Notes under the pieces: model-generated
The model's input: the letters and a program-made list of their open reading frames with translations, nothing else
What the model was told of the DNA's origin: nothing
The model's database searches: none
Program-made: the position numbers and the translations under genes
Origin: Billgrantia gudaonensis
GTDB lineage: Bacteria; Pseudomonadota; Gammaproteobacteria; Pseudomonadales; Halomonadaceae
Length of the DNA stretch: 64,000 bases
NCBI RefSeq assembly: GCF_900100195.1
Contig: NZ_FNES01000002.1
Location: forward strand, 186,001 to 250,000
Direction: 5' to 3'
In this document: one piece after another, positions 52,330-62,250 of the stretch
Layout: the number at the start of each line of letters is the position of its first letter
How positions within the stretch are numbered: the stretch's first letter is position 1

Positions 52330-53958
52330 TTAGGGGTTCTTGATCTCGGCGTTCGGGCGCAGGTAGAACCACCAGTTCACCACCAGGCAGATCGCGTAGA
52401 AGATCGCGAAGCCGTACATGGCGAGTTCCGGGGTACCCAGCTTGATCTGCTCGCCCATCACCCGCGGGGCGATGAAGGCGCCGTAGGCGGCCACGGCGGA
52501 AGTCCAGCCCAGCACCGGGCCCTTCTGTTGCTGGTCGAAGATCACCCCGATGGTGCGGAAGGTGGAACCGTTGCCGATGCCGCTGGCGGCGAACAGCACG
52601 ATGAAGAGCACCAGGAACATCCAGAAGTACTGGTTGGGATCGGTCGAGTTGTAGGCCAGCATCATCACGTAGCCCACGGCCGCCGAGGCGATCACCATGA
52701 TCACCGAGATCACCTGGGTGACGATGGAGCCGCCCAGCTTGTCGGAGATCCAGCCGCCCACCGGACGTATCAGGGCGCCGACGAAGGGACCCATCCAGGC
52801 CCAGGTCAGGGCGCTGGGCGCGTCGGGGTTGGCGATGCGGGTGACGCTGCCGTCGGCAGCGACTTCCATCATGTTGCCGAAGATGACGGTGATGGAGAGC
52901 GGCAGGGCCGCCGAGAAGCCAATGAAGGAGCCGAAGGTGGCGATGTAGAGCACCGTCATCGACCAGGTGTGCTTGTTGCGGAAGATGGCGAACTGCTTCT
53001 GGATGTTGACGCGGATCTGGCCGGGCATCAGACGCAGCAGAGCGAGCGTCAGAGCGATGGTCAGCGGCAGGGCGATCCACATGTTGAGCCACCCCAGTGC
53101 CACTACGCCGGCGATGGAGGTTAGCATGCCCACGGCGTAGAGGCCGAGAATCTTGCCGAAGGCGGCGGCCGGGCTGCCGGGGTTGGGGGTGATGTCGCGG
53201 ATGTTGTTCATGCCGAACCAGCCGGCGAAGGCCAGCGGGATCAGAAACACCAGCCAGACGAAGCCGGCATTCTGGATCCAGGTCTCGGTACCCGCCTCGA
53301 TGCGTCCGATCAGGGTGCCGCTGGCCTGCTGCAGCTCCATGGGAGCGCCGGCGATGGCGCCGAAGATGCCCACCGTCATCACCAGCGGAATCAGGATCTG
53401 CATGGTGGTGACGCCGAAGTTGCCCAGCCCGGCGTTCATGCCCAGGGCGTAGCCCTGCTGTTTCTTCGGGTAGAAGGTGGAGATGTTGCTCATCGAGCAG
53501 GCGAAGTTGCCGCCGCCGATGCCCGAGAGCAGAGCCAGGGCCTGAAAGACCCAGAAGGGGGTGCCCGGGTTCATCAACGCGATGCCGGTGCCGGCGGCGG
53601 GAAGCATCAGCAGCGCCGTGGTCAGGAAGATGGTGTTGCGCCCGCCGGCGATGCGGATCATGAACGAGGCGGGAATGCGCAGGGTGGCGCCGGAAAGGCC
53701 GGCAATCGCCGTCAGCGTGAACAGCTGGTCGACGCTGAACGGAAAACCGAGGTTGCGCATCTGGGTGGTGATCATGCCCCACATCAGCCAGACCGCGAAG
53801 CCCATCAGCAGGCTGGGAATGGAGATCCACAGGTTGCGCGTGGCGACCTTCTTGCCCTCGCGCTCCCAGAAAGCGTCGTTCTCGACGTCCCAGTGTTCGA
53901 GGTCGGCATTCTTCCTGCCGGAGGCGACCTTGCCCAGGTCGGCGTCTGTGTTGGCCAT
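52330..53958 (-). CDS. narK: NarK (NarK2/NarU-type) nitrate/nitrite antiporter
   Basis: The 542-aa MFS protein is closest in pattern to E. coli NarK, with both nitrate signatures (MNAGLGNFGVTTMQ in helix 5; GIGNGSTFRTIG in helix 11) and the two substrate arginines in TLRIPASF and IRPVGGWISDK. It has a longer N-terminal cytoplasmic tail (about 45 residues, with WDVENDAFWEREGKKVATRN). It exchanges external nitrate for internal nitrite. It is first of the transporter operon, with an FNR-type box at 54011-54024 and NarL sites further upstream. Confidence 0.92.
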   Translation of the reverse strand: MANTDADLGKVASGRKNADLEHWDVENDAFWEREGKKVATRNLWISIPSLLMGFAVWLMWGMITTQMRNLGFPFSVDQLFTLTAIAGLSGATLRIPASFMIRIAGGRNTIFLTTALLMLPAAGTGIALMNPGTPFWVFQALALLSGIGGGNFACSMSNISTFYPKKQQGYALGMNAGLGNFGVTTMQILIPLVMTVGIFGAIAGAPMELQQASGTLIGRIEAGTETWIQNAGFVWLVFLIPLAFAGWFGMNNIRDITPNPGSPAAAFGKILGLYAVGMLTSIAGVVALGWLNMWIALPLTIALTLALLRLMPGQIRVNIQKQFAIFRNKHTWSMTVLYIATFGSFIGFSAALPLSITVIFGNMMEVAADGSVTRIANPDAPSALTWAWMGPFVGALIRPVGGWISDKLGGSIVTQVISVIMVIASAAVGYVMMLAYNSTDPNQYFWMFLVLFIVLFAASGIGNGSTFRTIGVIFDQQQKGPVLGWTSAVAAYGAFIAPRVMGEQIKLGTPELAMYGFAIFYAICLVVNWWFYLRPNAEIKNP

Positions 53959-54010
53959 GGTGGTTTCCCCTGATGGTGAGTCCGTCGATGCCCGGCTTGC
54001 ACCCTGAGGC

Positions 54011-54024
54011 CTGACCGGGATCAA
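54011..54024. promoter_or_regulatory. FNR/DNR-type box upstream of narK
   Basis: On the minus strand TTGAT-N4-GTCAG has a perfect left half and 8 of 10 matches, centred about 60 bases before the narK start codon. Confidence 0.55.
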
Positions 54025-54101
54025 TTCAGTGCAGATGCTCGAAAGATACGACGCCGCTCGGGGCGGTGAAACCGGCCGAAATGGCCGTGAAATCAGGGAA
54101 A

Positions 54102-54126
54102 TACCACTTGAGGGGTAGCAGGGGTA
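54102..54126. promoter_or_regulatory. NarL 7-2-7 site plus third heptamer between narK and narL
   Basis: TACCACT-TG-AGGGGTA (54102-54117) is an inverted pair with the two-base spacing bound by NarL dimers; the right heptamer matches TACYYMT perfectly (on the other strand) and the left has one mismatch. A second perfect AGGGGTA follows at 54120-54126. It lies about 92 bases upstream of the narK FNR-type box, like NarL sites upstream of E. coli narK. Confidence 0.65.
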
Positions 54127-54172
54127 TTTTTATAACTCACTGTCTTCATTGGTGTTGCAAAAATCGGCAGGC

Positions 54173-54197
54173 AAAAGAAAGGCGCCCTGTCGGCGCC
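54173..54197 (-). terminator. Rho-independent terminator of narXL
   Basis: On the minus strand GGCGCC-N5-GGCGCC is followed by TTTCTTTT, about 54 bases after the narL stop. Confidence 0.75.
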
Positions 54198-54250
54198 GAA
54201 AAGTCATTGGAGGTATCCACACAGAACCCGTTCTTACCTCTCTCGTTTTC

Positions 54251-54916
54251 CTACCGGTCGATGCCTTCCTGGACGGCCCACACCGCCGCCTCCACCCGCG
54301 AGCGCAGGTTGAGCTTCTTGAGCAGGTGCTTGACGTGCACCTTCACCGTGCCCTCGGTGATGTCGAGCTTGCGGGCGATCAGCTTGTTGGAGAGTCCGGC
54401 GGCCAGCTCGCGCAGGATTTCGCGCTCGCGCTGGGTCAGGCTGTGGATGTCCGGCGTGGCCGGTTGCGTGCGTTGGCTGCGCAGCGCTTCGGCGAGCAGG
54501 GCGGTGAGACTCTCGCTGACCACCATGCGGCCCAGGGCGGCCTGGCGCAGCTGGCGTACCATCTCCTCGGGCTCCATGTCCTTGAGCAGATAACCGTCGG
54601 CGCCGGCGCGCAGCGCCGCCACCAGGTCGTCCTCGTGGTCGGAAACGGTGAACATCACGATGCGCCCGGCGAAACCTGCCTCGCGCAGCGCCTTGAGGGT
54701 CTGGATGCCGTCCATGCCCGGCATGTTGAGATCCAGCAGGATCATGTCCGGGTCGAGTTCATCGGCCAGGCGGACGCCTTCGCTGGGCTCGCCGGTGTCG
54801 CCGACCAGCGTGAGGTCGTCCTCCAGTTCGAGCAACTGGGCGACGCCGCGCCGCAACAGGGGGTGGTCGTCGATGATCAGGATGCTGGCGGGGGTCTCGT
54901 GGTCGGACGGTGCCAT
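54251..54916 (-). CDS. narL: Nitrate/nitrite response regulator NarL
   Basis: The 221-aa response regulator has a receiver domain (about 10-128) with phospho-acceptor Asp62 in [12 protein letters not shown] and the [12 protein letters not shown] segment typical of NarL. A LuxR-type helix-turn-helix follows (about 155-215) with [26 protein letters not shown] and [14 protein letters not shown]. The start at 54916 gives the usual N-terminus, five bases after narX. NarL-type heptamers are found near narK, narX and narG. Confidence 0.95.
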   Translation of the reverse strand: MAPSDHETPASILIIDDHPLLRRGVAQLLELEDDLTLVGDTGEPSEGVRLADELDPDMILLDLNMPGMDGIQTLKALREAGFAGRIVMFTVSDHEDDLVAALRAGADGYLLKDMEPEEMVRQLRQAALGRMVVSESLTALLAEALRSQRTQPATPDIHSLTQREREILRELAAGLSNKLIARKLDITEGTVKVHVKHLLKKLNLRSRVEAAVWAVQEGIDR

Positions 54917-54921
54917 GGGGG

Positions 54922-56814
54922 TCAGTTTCCTTGCTCGTGGACGGTGGAAGACGATGCCGGCTGGCGGGTGATCAGTCGCGCCGTCTGCGGGGTGAACGTG
55001 AGCTCGATGCGCGTGCCACCGCCAGCCCGGTTGGCGATGACCAGTTCGCCGCCGAGGGTCTGGGCACGGTCGCGCATGATCACCAGTCCGTAGTGCATGG
55101 GTGGCGAGGCATCGTCCTCGAGACCCACGCCGTCGTCTTCGATGGACAGGTGGATGCGTGCCTGCTCGAAGCGTACGGCGACCGATGCCCAGTGCGCCTC
55201 GGCGTGCTTGTGAGTGTTGCTCAGCGCCTCGCGGGCGATCTGCAGCACGTGAATCTCTTCGTTGGGATTGAGCAGGTGGGGCGGTACGTCGTAGTGCAGC
55301 TCGACCGGGGCGCCCATGCGCTCGGTGAACTCTTCGGTGGCCTGGCGCAGGGCCGATTGCAGACCCGCGCCTTCCAGCTTGAGGCGGAAGGTGGTGAGCA
55401 GCTCGCGCAGCTGGCGATAGGCGCTGTTGAGGCCGGTGCGCAGCTCGTCGAATACCGCGGCCTGGGTTTCGCGCGGAGTGTTCTTGGCCTGCATGCGCTC
55501 GAGGCGTGCCACCTGCATCTTGAGATAGGAGAGCGACTGGGCCAGGGAGTCGTGGAGTTCGCGGGCGATCACGGTACGTTCGTTGATCAACGAGACATGC
55601 TGCTCCTCTTCGATGCGCCGCTGCAGGTAAACGGCGGTGGCCAGCTGGTCGGCCAGGGCATTGAGCAGGCGCCGCACGCTGTCGGAGAGGCGCTCCTCCC
55701 GGGGGTGCCAGATCTCCAGGGTACCGAGCATCTCGTCGCCCACGCTCACCGGCAGCAGCAGGCACTCTCCCTCCTCGGTATCCGGCAGGTTGAGGGGGTG
55801 CGGGTCGAGCAGGCAGGCGTGGCAGTCGTGGTCGCGGCAGTAGGCCGGGCGTCGCGCGGACTGGGTGGCCAGGATGGGGATCTGGCGGTCGTCGTAGGGG
55901 TCGTTGAGCGACAGCCGGATGGGGCCGATCTCCAGCAGCTGCTCGATGTGCCGGAGCATGGGCGCGGCGCTGGCGCACAGGTCGTTGCCGCCGCCGTACA
56001 ACGAGCGGCTGCCGTCGTGCATCACCCGCATCACCTGGTTGCTGCGCTCCAGTTCCTGGGTCTGGCGTGCCACGCGTGCTTCCAGTTCGGCATAGCTGGA
56101 GGCCAACTGCTCGGCCATGTTGTCGAAGGTGCGCCCGAGGGTGGCCAGTTCATCGTGACCGGTGAGTTTCGTACGGTGGGAGAAGTCGCGGCGCGTTGCC
56201 TGGCGGGCCAGCACCAGCAACTGGCGTAGCGGCAGCACCAGGTTGTGACGGATGTCGTAGAGCGCGATGCCTACCACCACCGCCGTCAGGCCGAGAAACA
56301 GGATCTGCAGGGCGCTGAGCAGGCGGATCTTGGCTTCGGTGTTCTCCTCCAGCTGGGTGACCATGGTGTCGATGTCGCCGACCAGGTCGTCCAGGGTTCG
56401 GTCGAGCTGGCCGCCGCGCAGCTGGCGAGTATCGATGACCTCTTCCACATGGGGGCCCAGTTCGTTGTACCAGCGGGTGAGAATGAGGCGGTACTGCTTG
56501 CGCAATTCGTGGGCTTCGGAGCGCGGGATGGCACCGGTCAGCTCCTCGTTTTCCAGGCGCTCGCCGAAGCGCTGGGCGTACACGCGTACTGCCGCCTCGT
56601 GGGCGTCGGTGGGCTGGTGCTGGTAGCGCTGCAGAGCGGCGACGATCTGGTAGGTGTTCATGCGCAGCGAGCCGGCCACGTTGATGGCGGCGGCATCGCC
56701 CTGGCTGCCTCCGGCCACCGCCATGGTCACCACGATGCTGATCAGCGCCATGCCGCTGATGGCGAGTAGCGAGGCCACGATGCGGGCCACCAGGGAACGT
56801 TGCAGCAGTTTCAT
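54922..56814 (-). CDS. narX: Nitrate/nitrite sensor histidine kinase NarX
   Basis: The 630-aa membrane kinase has helix 1 (about 8-32), a periplasmic domain with the nitrate-binding P-box [11 protein letters not shown] (about 47-57), helix 2 (about 167-187), a HAMP domain (about 190-245), a cysteine-containing central region ([12 protein letters not shown]) and a HisKA_3-type kinase with phospho-His in [16 protein letters not shown]. It also has the ATP site [21 protein letters not shown]. Length is a little above E. coli NarX (598). It activates NarL, the next gene. Divergent from an MFS gene across a region with NarL heptamers. Confidence 0.95.
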   Translation of the reverse strand: MKLLQRSLVARIVASLLAISGMALISIVVTMAVAGGSQGDAAAINVAGSLRMNTYQIVAALQRYQHQPTDAHEAAVRVYAQRFGERLENEELTGAIPRSEAHELRKQYRLILTRWYNELGPHVEEVIDTRQLRGGQLDRTLDDLVGDIDTMVTQLEENTEAKIRLLSALQILFLGLTAVVVGIALYDIRHNLVLPLRQLLVLARQATRRDFSHRTKLTGHDELATLGRTFDNMAEQLASSYAELEARVARQTQELERSNQVMRVMHDGSRSLYGGGNDLCASAAPMLRHIEQLLEIGPIRLSLNDPYDDRQIPILATQSARRPAYCRDHDCHACLLDPHPLNLPDTEEGECLLLPVSVGDEMLGTLEIWHPREERLSDSVRRLLNALADQLATAVYLQRRIEEEQHVSLINERTVIARELHDSLAQSLSYLKMQVARLERMQAKNTPRETQAAVFDELRTGLNSAYRQLRELLTTFRLKLEGAGLQSALRQATEEFTERMGAPVELHYDVPPHLLNPNEEIHVLQIAREALSNTHKHAEAHWASVAVRFEQARIHLSIEDDGVGLEDDASPPMHYGLVIMRDRAQTLGGELVIANRAGGGTRIELTFTPQTARLITRQPASSSTVHEQGN

Positions 56815-56844
56815 CGCCGGGTCGGATCTCCGCTGGGTGTCGGG

Positions 56845-56914
56845 ATGGGTAGGGCCGAGGCTCGACTATACCGCAAGCGGCGGCGGGGTAGCCGCATTCG
56901 CCTCCAAAGAGGTA
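56845..56914. promoter_or_regulatory. NarL heptamers in the narX-MFS divergent region
   Basis: ATGGGTA (56845-56851) and AGAGGTA (56908-56914) are perfect reverse matches to TACYYMT, and CGGGGTA (56884-56890) has one mismatch. The 141-base gap has no clear FNR box. Heptamers are short, so a chance match is possible. Confidence 0.4.
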
Positions 56915-56955
56915 CCTCGCATGCCCTTTTGACGCTGTCGGCGGCGCTTCCGAGA

Positions 56956-58275
56956 ATGTCTACGACCTTGCCACGGGACGCGTCGTTCATGAAACCTGCC
57001 CGGAACGGCCCGGCCGAGGGCCGGCCGATCGACTATCCTTCGCTCGTGGTGGTGCTGCTGTCGCCTCTCGCTTTCGCGCTGGTCTTCGCCAGCTGGACCA
57101 TTTTCGCCGTGCTCGGGGTGGAGTTGAAGCGCTCGCTGGGCTTCGGCGAGGTGCAGTTCGCCACCCTGCTCGCCATGCCGCTGTTCACCGGGGCGCTGGC
57201 GGCGCTGCCCATGGCGATGCTGGCCCGCCGCCTGGGCGGTCGTCGGGTGATGATCGGTTGTCTGCTGCTGATCTGCCCTTTCCTGTGGGCCATCGCGAAT
57301 TCGCGAGGCTATGCTGATTTCCTGCTGGCCGGTGCCGGCCTGGGGCTGGGCGCCGGCTCGCTGGCCGCGGGCCTCGTCTACGTGGCGGCTCTCGGGCCGC
57401 GGCGGCATGCCGGTCTGGCGCTGGGACTCTACGGTGCCGGCATGCTGGGGGCGGGGCTCACCTACTGCCTGCTGCCGCTGATCAGCCGCGCCTACGGCTG
57501 GCCGCTGGCGCCCAAGCTCTATCTGCTGCCGGTGCTGCTGGTGGCGCTGCTGCTGTGGGTGTTCGCCGATGATGAGCCACTGGCAGCTTCTTCGGTGTCC
57601 GGGACATCCCGGGGGGCGTCGCCGAGCTCGCGTCTGGCTGCGAACCGGTTCGGCTGGCCGCCACTGGCGGTGTGGCGTTTGGCGCTCTATTACAGTTTCT
57701 TCTACGGCACCTTCGTGGCGCTGGCGCTGTGGTTGCCCGGCTATCTCGCCGCCCAGTACCAGCTGCCGCTGCAGCACGCAGCGCTGTGGGCCCTGCTGTT
57801 CACGCTGCCCGGCGGGCTGGGCCAGATCCTGGGCGGTGCCCTGGCCGACCGGCGCGACTTCCGCGACCTGCGCTGGTGGGTCAGCGCCGTCGTGATGACC
57901 TGCCTGTTCTTCCTCTCCTACCCCGACTTCTCCATGCAGATCCACGGCATCCACGGCGATCTGGCGCTGCATTTCAGCATGCCGTTGGTCGGTTTCGTCG
58001 CTCTGTTGACGACGATGGGTCTGGCCATGGGCATCGGCAAGGGCAGCCTGATGTGCCTGCTGTACCGCGAGCACGGCGATGACATGGTGCGCTCGGGTGG
58101 GCTGGCACTCGCTCTCGGCGGACTGTTTGCCGCACTGCTGCCGCTGATGTTCGTGCTCGGCAACGAATGGATCGGCATCCGCACCGCCGGTTTCATGTTC
58201 CTCTATGCCGCGCTGGCCGTGTGCATGCTGCTGATGCGCTGGGATCCGCGCTCGCGCACCGGAGCCGTGGCCTGA
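56956..58275 (+). CDS. MFS transporter, NarK-related, upstream of narG
   Basis: The 439-aa, twelve-helix MFS protein has a loop PMAMLARRLGGRRVMIG, the glycine stretch LGLYGAGMLGAGLTY, and GIGKGSLMCLLYREHGDDM, which correspond to NarK family positions, though it is more divergent than the three NarK-type proteins on the other strand. An ATG at 56989 is an alternative start (428 aa) and neither has a strong ribosome site. Its place directly before narGHJ suggests nitrate uptake or nitrite export coupled to the reductase. Confidence 0.82.
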   Translation: MSTTLPRDASFMKPARNGPAEGRPIDYPSLVVVLLSPLAFALVFASWTIFAVLGVELKRSLGFGEVQFATLLAMPLFTGALAALPMAMLARRLGGRRVMIGCLLLICPFLWAIANSRGYADFLLAGAGLGLGAGSLAAGLVYVAALGPRRHAGLALGLYGAGMLGAGLTYCLLPLISRAYGWPLAPKLYLLPVLLVALLLWVFADDEPLAASSVSGTSRGASPSSRLAANRFGWPPLAVWRLALYYSFFYGTFVALALWLPGYLAAQYQLPLQHAALWALLFTLPGGLGQILGGALADRRDFRDLRWWVSAVVMTCLFFLSYPDFSMQIHGIHGDLALHFSMPLVGFVALLTTMGLAMGIGKGSLMCLLYREHGDDMVRSGGLALALGGLFAALLPLMFVLGNEWIGIRTAGFMFLYAALAVCMLLMRWDPRSRTGAVA

Positions 58276-58314
58276 GACGGGCTATCTCCCCCGGTCGGGG
58301 CCGTCTATCACCTT

Positions 58315-58373
58315 GGGGGTAGGGCGGCGGTATATGGAGGTAACCGGGCAGTAATCGCCGTACCGATACCCCA
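58315..58373. promoter_or_regulatory. Cluster of NarL-like heptamers upstream of narG
   Basis: The 213-base gap before narG has GGGGGTA (58315-58321), GGAGGTA (58336-58342), TACCGAT (58361-58367) and TACCCCA (58367-58373), each one mismatch from TACYYMT or its complement. No FNR box was found in this gap. Confidence 0.4.
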
Positions 58374-58488
58374 GAATCGACGCTTAGAGACCGTGCCTGG
58401 AGCGGTGGAGAAGACCCATCGACCGCCCGGCGCCAGAGAGTGACCCAAGCAGCGGTCACGCATCTTTCGAGGAGCCTGGAGAGCGACC

Positions 58489-61400
58489 ATGAGTCACTTC
58501 ATCGATCGGCTGAACTTCTTCCGCAAGGCCCGCGAGCCCTTTGCCAACGAGCATGGCGAGGTCCGCGACGAGTCCCGCGGCTGGGAGGACGGCTACCGTC
58601 AGCGCTGGCAGCACGACAAGATCGTGCGCTCCACCCATGGCGTGAACTGTACCGGCTCGTGCAGCTGGAAGATCTACGTCAAGAATGGCCTGGTCACCTG
58701 GGAGACCCAGCAGACCGACTACCCGCGCACCCGCCCCGACCTGCCCAACCATGAGCCGCGCGGTTGTCCGCGGGGGGCCAGCTACTCCTGGTACATGTAC
58801 AGCGCCAACCGCCTCAAGTACCCGCTGATCAGAAAGCCCCTGCTCAAGCTGTGGCGCGAGGCACTGGCCGAGAAGAAAGACCCGGTCGATGCCTGGGCCT
58901 CTATCGTCGAGGACCCGGCCAGAACCAAGCAGTACAAGCGCGCCCGCGGCATGGGCGGCTTCGTGCGCGCCGACTGGAACGAACTCAACGAGCTGATCGC
59001 CGCCTCCAACGTCTACACCGCCAAGCAGTACGGGCCAGACCGCATCATCGGCTTCTCGCCGATTCCCGCCATGTCGATGGTCAGCTACGCCGCCGGCAGC
59101 CGCTACCTGTCGCTGATCGGCGGCGTGTGCATGAGCTTCTACGACTGGTACTGCGACCTGCCGCCGGCCTCGCCGATGACCTGGGGCGAGCAGACCGACG
59201 TACCCGAGTCCGCCGACTGGTACAACTCCGGTTACATCATCGCCTGGGGATCCAACGTCCCTCAGACCCGTACGCCCGACGCCCACTTCTTCACCGAAGT
59301 GCGCTACAAGGGCACCAAGACCGTCTCCATCACCCCGGACTACGCCGAGGTCTCCAAGCTCACCGACGAGTGGCTGTCGGCCAAGCAGGGCACCGACGCC
59401 GCTCTGGCCATGGCCATGGGGCATGTCATCCTCAAGGAGTTCCACCTCGACAAGCCCAGCGCCTATTTCACCGACTACGTGCGGCGCTACACCGACATGC
59501 CGTTCCTGGTCGAGCTGGAAGCGCGCGAAGATGGCAGCTATGCGCCGGGTCGCCAGCTGCGCGCCAGCGACTTCGCCAAGAACATGGGGCAGGACAACAA
59601 CCCCGAGTGGAAGACCGTGGCCTGGGACGAGACCCGCGATCAGCTCGTCGTGCCGCGCGGTTCCATCGGCTTCCGTTGGGGCGAAGAGGGCAAGTGGAAC
59701 CTCGAACCCCGCGATGCCGACGGCAACGATATCCAGCCGCTGCTCACGCTCGCCGACAAGCATGACGAGGTGGCCCGAGTCGCCTTCCCCTACTTCGGCG
59801 GCATCGAGCACGAGCACTTCGATCACGTCAAGGGCGAGGGAGTCGGTGCCGCCGAGGGCCTGCTGTTTCACAGCCTGCCCGTCAAGCGCCTCAAGAAGGC
59901 CGATGGCAGCGAAGTGCTGACCGCCACCGTCTTCGACCTGATGTGTGCCAACTACGGCATCGACCGTGGCTTCGGCGAGGACGACGGCGCCACTTCGTAT
60001 GACCAGGTCAAGCCCTACACCCCCGCGTGGCAGGAGAAGATCACCGGGGTATCCGCCGAGCAAGCCACCCGCATCGCCCGTGAGTTCGCCGACAACGCCG
60101 ACAAGACTCAGGGCCGCAGCATGATCATCGTCGGTGCCGGCATGAACCACTGGTACCACATGGACATGAACTATCGTGGCCTGATCAACATGCTGGTGAT
60201 GTGCGGCTGCATCGGTCAGAGCGGCGGCGGCTGGGCGCACTACGTGGGCCAGGAGAAACTGCGCCCGCAGACCGGCTGGCTGCCGCTGGCCTTCGGACTG
60301 GACTGGACCCGTCCGCCGCGCCACATGAACTCCACCTCCTTCTTCTACAACCACTCCTCGCAGTGGCGCTACGAGAAGCTCGAGATCAAGGAGATCCTCT
60401 CGCCGCTGGCCAAGGCCGAGGACTACCCGGGTAGCCTCATCGATTTCAACGTGCGCTCCGAGCGCATGGGTTGGCTGCCCTCGGCGCCGCAGCTGGGCAC
60501 CAATCCGCTGCGTCTCGCCGCAGCCGCCAAGGCGGCGGGCATGGCCACCAAGGAGTACGCCGTCGAGCAGCTCAAGAAGGGCGAGCTCTCTTTCGCTGCC
60601 GAGGATCCGGACGACCCCCGGAACTTCCCGCGCAACCTCTTCGTGTGGCGCTCCAACCTGCTGGGAAGCTCCGGCAAGGGGCACGAGTACATGCTCAAGT
60701 ACCTGTTGGGCACCCGTCACGGCATCCAGGGCAAGGACCTGGGCGAGGAGGGCGGCACCAAGCCCGAGGAGGTCAAGTGGCACGACGCGGCGCCGGAAGG
60801 CAAGCTCGACTTGCTGGTCACCCTCGACTTCCGCATGTCCACGACCTGCCTCTACTCGGACATCGTGCTGCCCACGGCGACCTGGTACGAGAAGGACGAC
60901 CTCAACACCTCCGACATGCATCCTTTCATCCACCCGCTGACGGCGGCCACCGACCCGGCCTGGGAATCGCGCAGCGACTGGGAGATCTACAAGGGTATCG
61001 CCAAGGCCTTCTCCAAGGCCTGCGAAGGCCACCTGGGTGTGGAGACGGACCTCGTCACTCTGCCGCACCAGCACGACTCTCCCGCCGAGCTGGCCCAGCC
61101 CGAGGTCAAGGACTGGAAGAAAGGCGAGTGCGAACCGATCCCCGGCAAGACCATGCCCGCGCTGATCGAGATCGAGCGCGACTACCCGGCCACCTATGAG
61201 CGCTTCACCTCGCTCGGTCCGGCGCTGGAGAAGCTCGGCAACGGCGGCAAGGGCATCAGCTGGAACACCGACAGCGAAGTCGAGCTGCTCGGCAAGCTCA
61301 ACTACCGCAAGGCCGAGGGGCCGGCCAAGGGACGCCCGTGCATCGAGAGCGCCATCGACGCCGCCGAGACGGTGCTGACCCTGGCGCCGGAGACCAACGG

Positions 61401-62250
61401 CCAGGTGGCGGTGAAAGCGTGGGGTGCGCTGTCCAAGATCACCGGGCGCGACCACACCCACCTGGCATCGAACAAGGAGGAGGAGAAGATCCGCTTCCGC
61501 GACATCGTCGCCCAGCCGCGCAAGATCATCTCCAGTCCGACCTGGTCCGGCCTCGAGGACGAGCACGTCTCCTACAACGCCGGCTACACCAACGTCCACG
61601 AGCTGATTCCGTGGCGCACGGTGAGCGGCCGTCAGCAGTTCTACCAGGATCACGCCTGGATGCGTGCCTTCGGCGAGAGCCTGCTGGTCTATCGCCCGCC
61701 CATCGACACCAAGGCGTACAAGGACGTGGTGTTCGTCAACGACAACGGCAATCCGTCCAAGGCGCTGAACTGGATCACCCCGCACCAGAAGTGGGGCATC
61801 CACTCCACCTACTCGGACAACCTGCTGATGCTGACGCTGAATCGCGGCGGCCCGGTGGTGTGGCTCTCCGAGGATGACGCGGCCGACATCGGCGTCGAGG
61901 ACAACGACTGGATCGAGCTCTACAACGCCAACGGCGCCATCGCGGCTCGCGCGGTGGTCAGTCAGCGGGTCAAGAACGGCATGGTGATGATGTACCACGC
62001 TCAGGAGCGCAACGTGAACGTGCCGGGCTCCGAGATCACCGGCACGCGTGGCGGTATCCACAACTCCGTGACCCGAGTGTGTCCCAAGCCGACTCACATG
62101 ATCGGCGGCTACGCCCAGCTCGCCTACAGCTTCAACTACTACGGAACCGTCGGCTCCAACCGCGACGAGTTCGTCCTGGTGCGCAAGATGAAGCGCGTCG
62201 ACTGGCTCGATGAAGAGGGCAACGACACCGTTCAGGAGGCCGTGAAATGA
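58489..62250 (+). CDS. narG: Respiratory nitrate reductase alpha subunit NarG
   Basis: The 1253-aa Mo-bisMGD catalytic subunit reduces nitrate to nitrite on the cytoplasmic face of the membrane. The FS0 cluster ligands are His50, Cys54, Cys58 and Cys93 (HGVNCTGSC...RGCPRG) and the molybdenum ligand is Asp223 in CDLPPASP, matching E. coli NarG (1247 aa). The N-terminus MSHFIDRLNFF is the usual remnant twin-arginine-like sequence without RR. TCGAGGAG precedes the ATG. It overlaps narH by four bases. Confidence 0.98.
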   Translation: MSHFIDRLNFFRKAREPFANEHGEVRDESRGWEDGYRQRWQHDKIVRSTHGVNCTGSCSWKIYVKNGLVTWETQQTDYPRTRPDLPNHEPRGCPRGASYSWYMYSANRLKYPLIRKPLLKLWREALAEKKDPVDAWASIVEDPARTKQYKRARGMGGFVRADWNELNELIAASNVYTAKQYGPDRIIGFSPIPAMSMVSYAAGSRYLSLIGGVCMSFYDWYCDLPPASPMTWGEQTDVPESADWYNSGYIIAWGSNVPQTRTPDAHFFTEVRYKGTKTVSITPDYAEVSKLTDEWLSAKQGTDAALAMAMGHVILKEFHLDKPSAYFTDYVRRYTDMPFLVELEAREDGSYAPGRQLRASDFAKNMGQDNNPEWKTVAWDETRDQLVVPRGSIGFRWGEEGKWNLEPRDADGNDIQPLLTLADKHDEVARVAFPYFGGIEHEHFDHVKGEGVGAAEGLLFHSLPVKRLKKADGSEVLTATVFDLMCANYGIDRGFGEDDGATSYDQVKPYTPAWQEKITGVSAEQATRIAREFADNADKTQGRSMIIVGAGMNHWYHMDMNYRGLINMLVMCGCIGQSGGGWAHYVGQEKLRPQTGWLPLAFGLDWTRPPRHMNSTSFFYNHSSQWRYEKLEIKEILSPLAKAEDYPGSLIDFNVRSERMGWLPSAPQLGTNPLRLAAAAKAAGMATKEYAVEQLKKGELSFAAEDPDDPRNFPRNLFVWRSNLLGSSGKGHEYMLKYLLGTRHGIQGKDLGEEGGTKPEEVKWHDAAPEGKLDLLVTLDFRMSTTCLYSDIVLPTATWYEKDDLNTSDMHPFIHPLTAATDPAWESRSDWEIYKGIAKAFSKACEGHLGVETDLVTLPHQHDSPAELAQPEVKDWKKGECEPIPGKTMPALIEIERDYPATYERFTSLGPALEKLGNGGKGISWNTDSEVELLGKLNYRKAEGPAKGRPCIESAIDAAETVLTLAPETNGQVAVKAWGALSKITGRDHTHLASNKEEEKIRFRDIVAQPRKIISSPTWSGLEDEHVSYNAGYTNVHELIPWRTVSGRQQFYQDHAWMRAFGESLLVYRPPIDTKAYKDVVFVNDNGNPSKALNWITPHQKWGIHSTYSDNLLMLTLNRGGPVVWLSEDDAADIGVEDNDWIELYNANGAIAARAVVSQRVKNGMVMMYHAQERNVNVPGSEITGTRGGIHNSVTRVCPKPTHMIGGYAQLAYSFNYYGTVGSNRDEFVLVRKMKRVDWLDEEGNDTVQEAVK

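Noticed and set aside
58456-62097. Open frame of about 1210 codons on the minus strand opposite narG
   Set aside because: Mirror of narG codon bias; no domains, and narG is certain.
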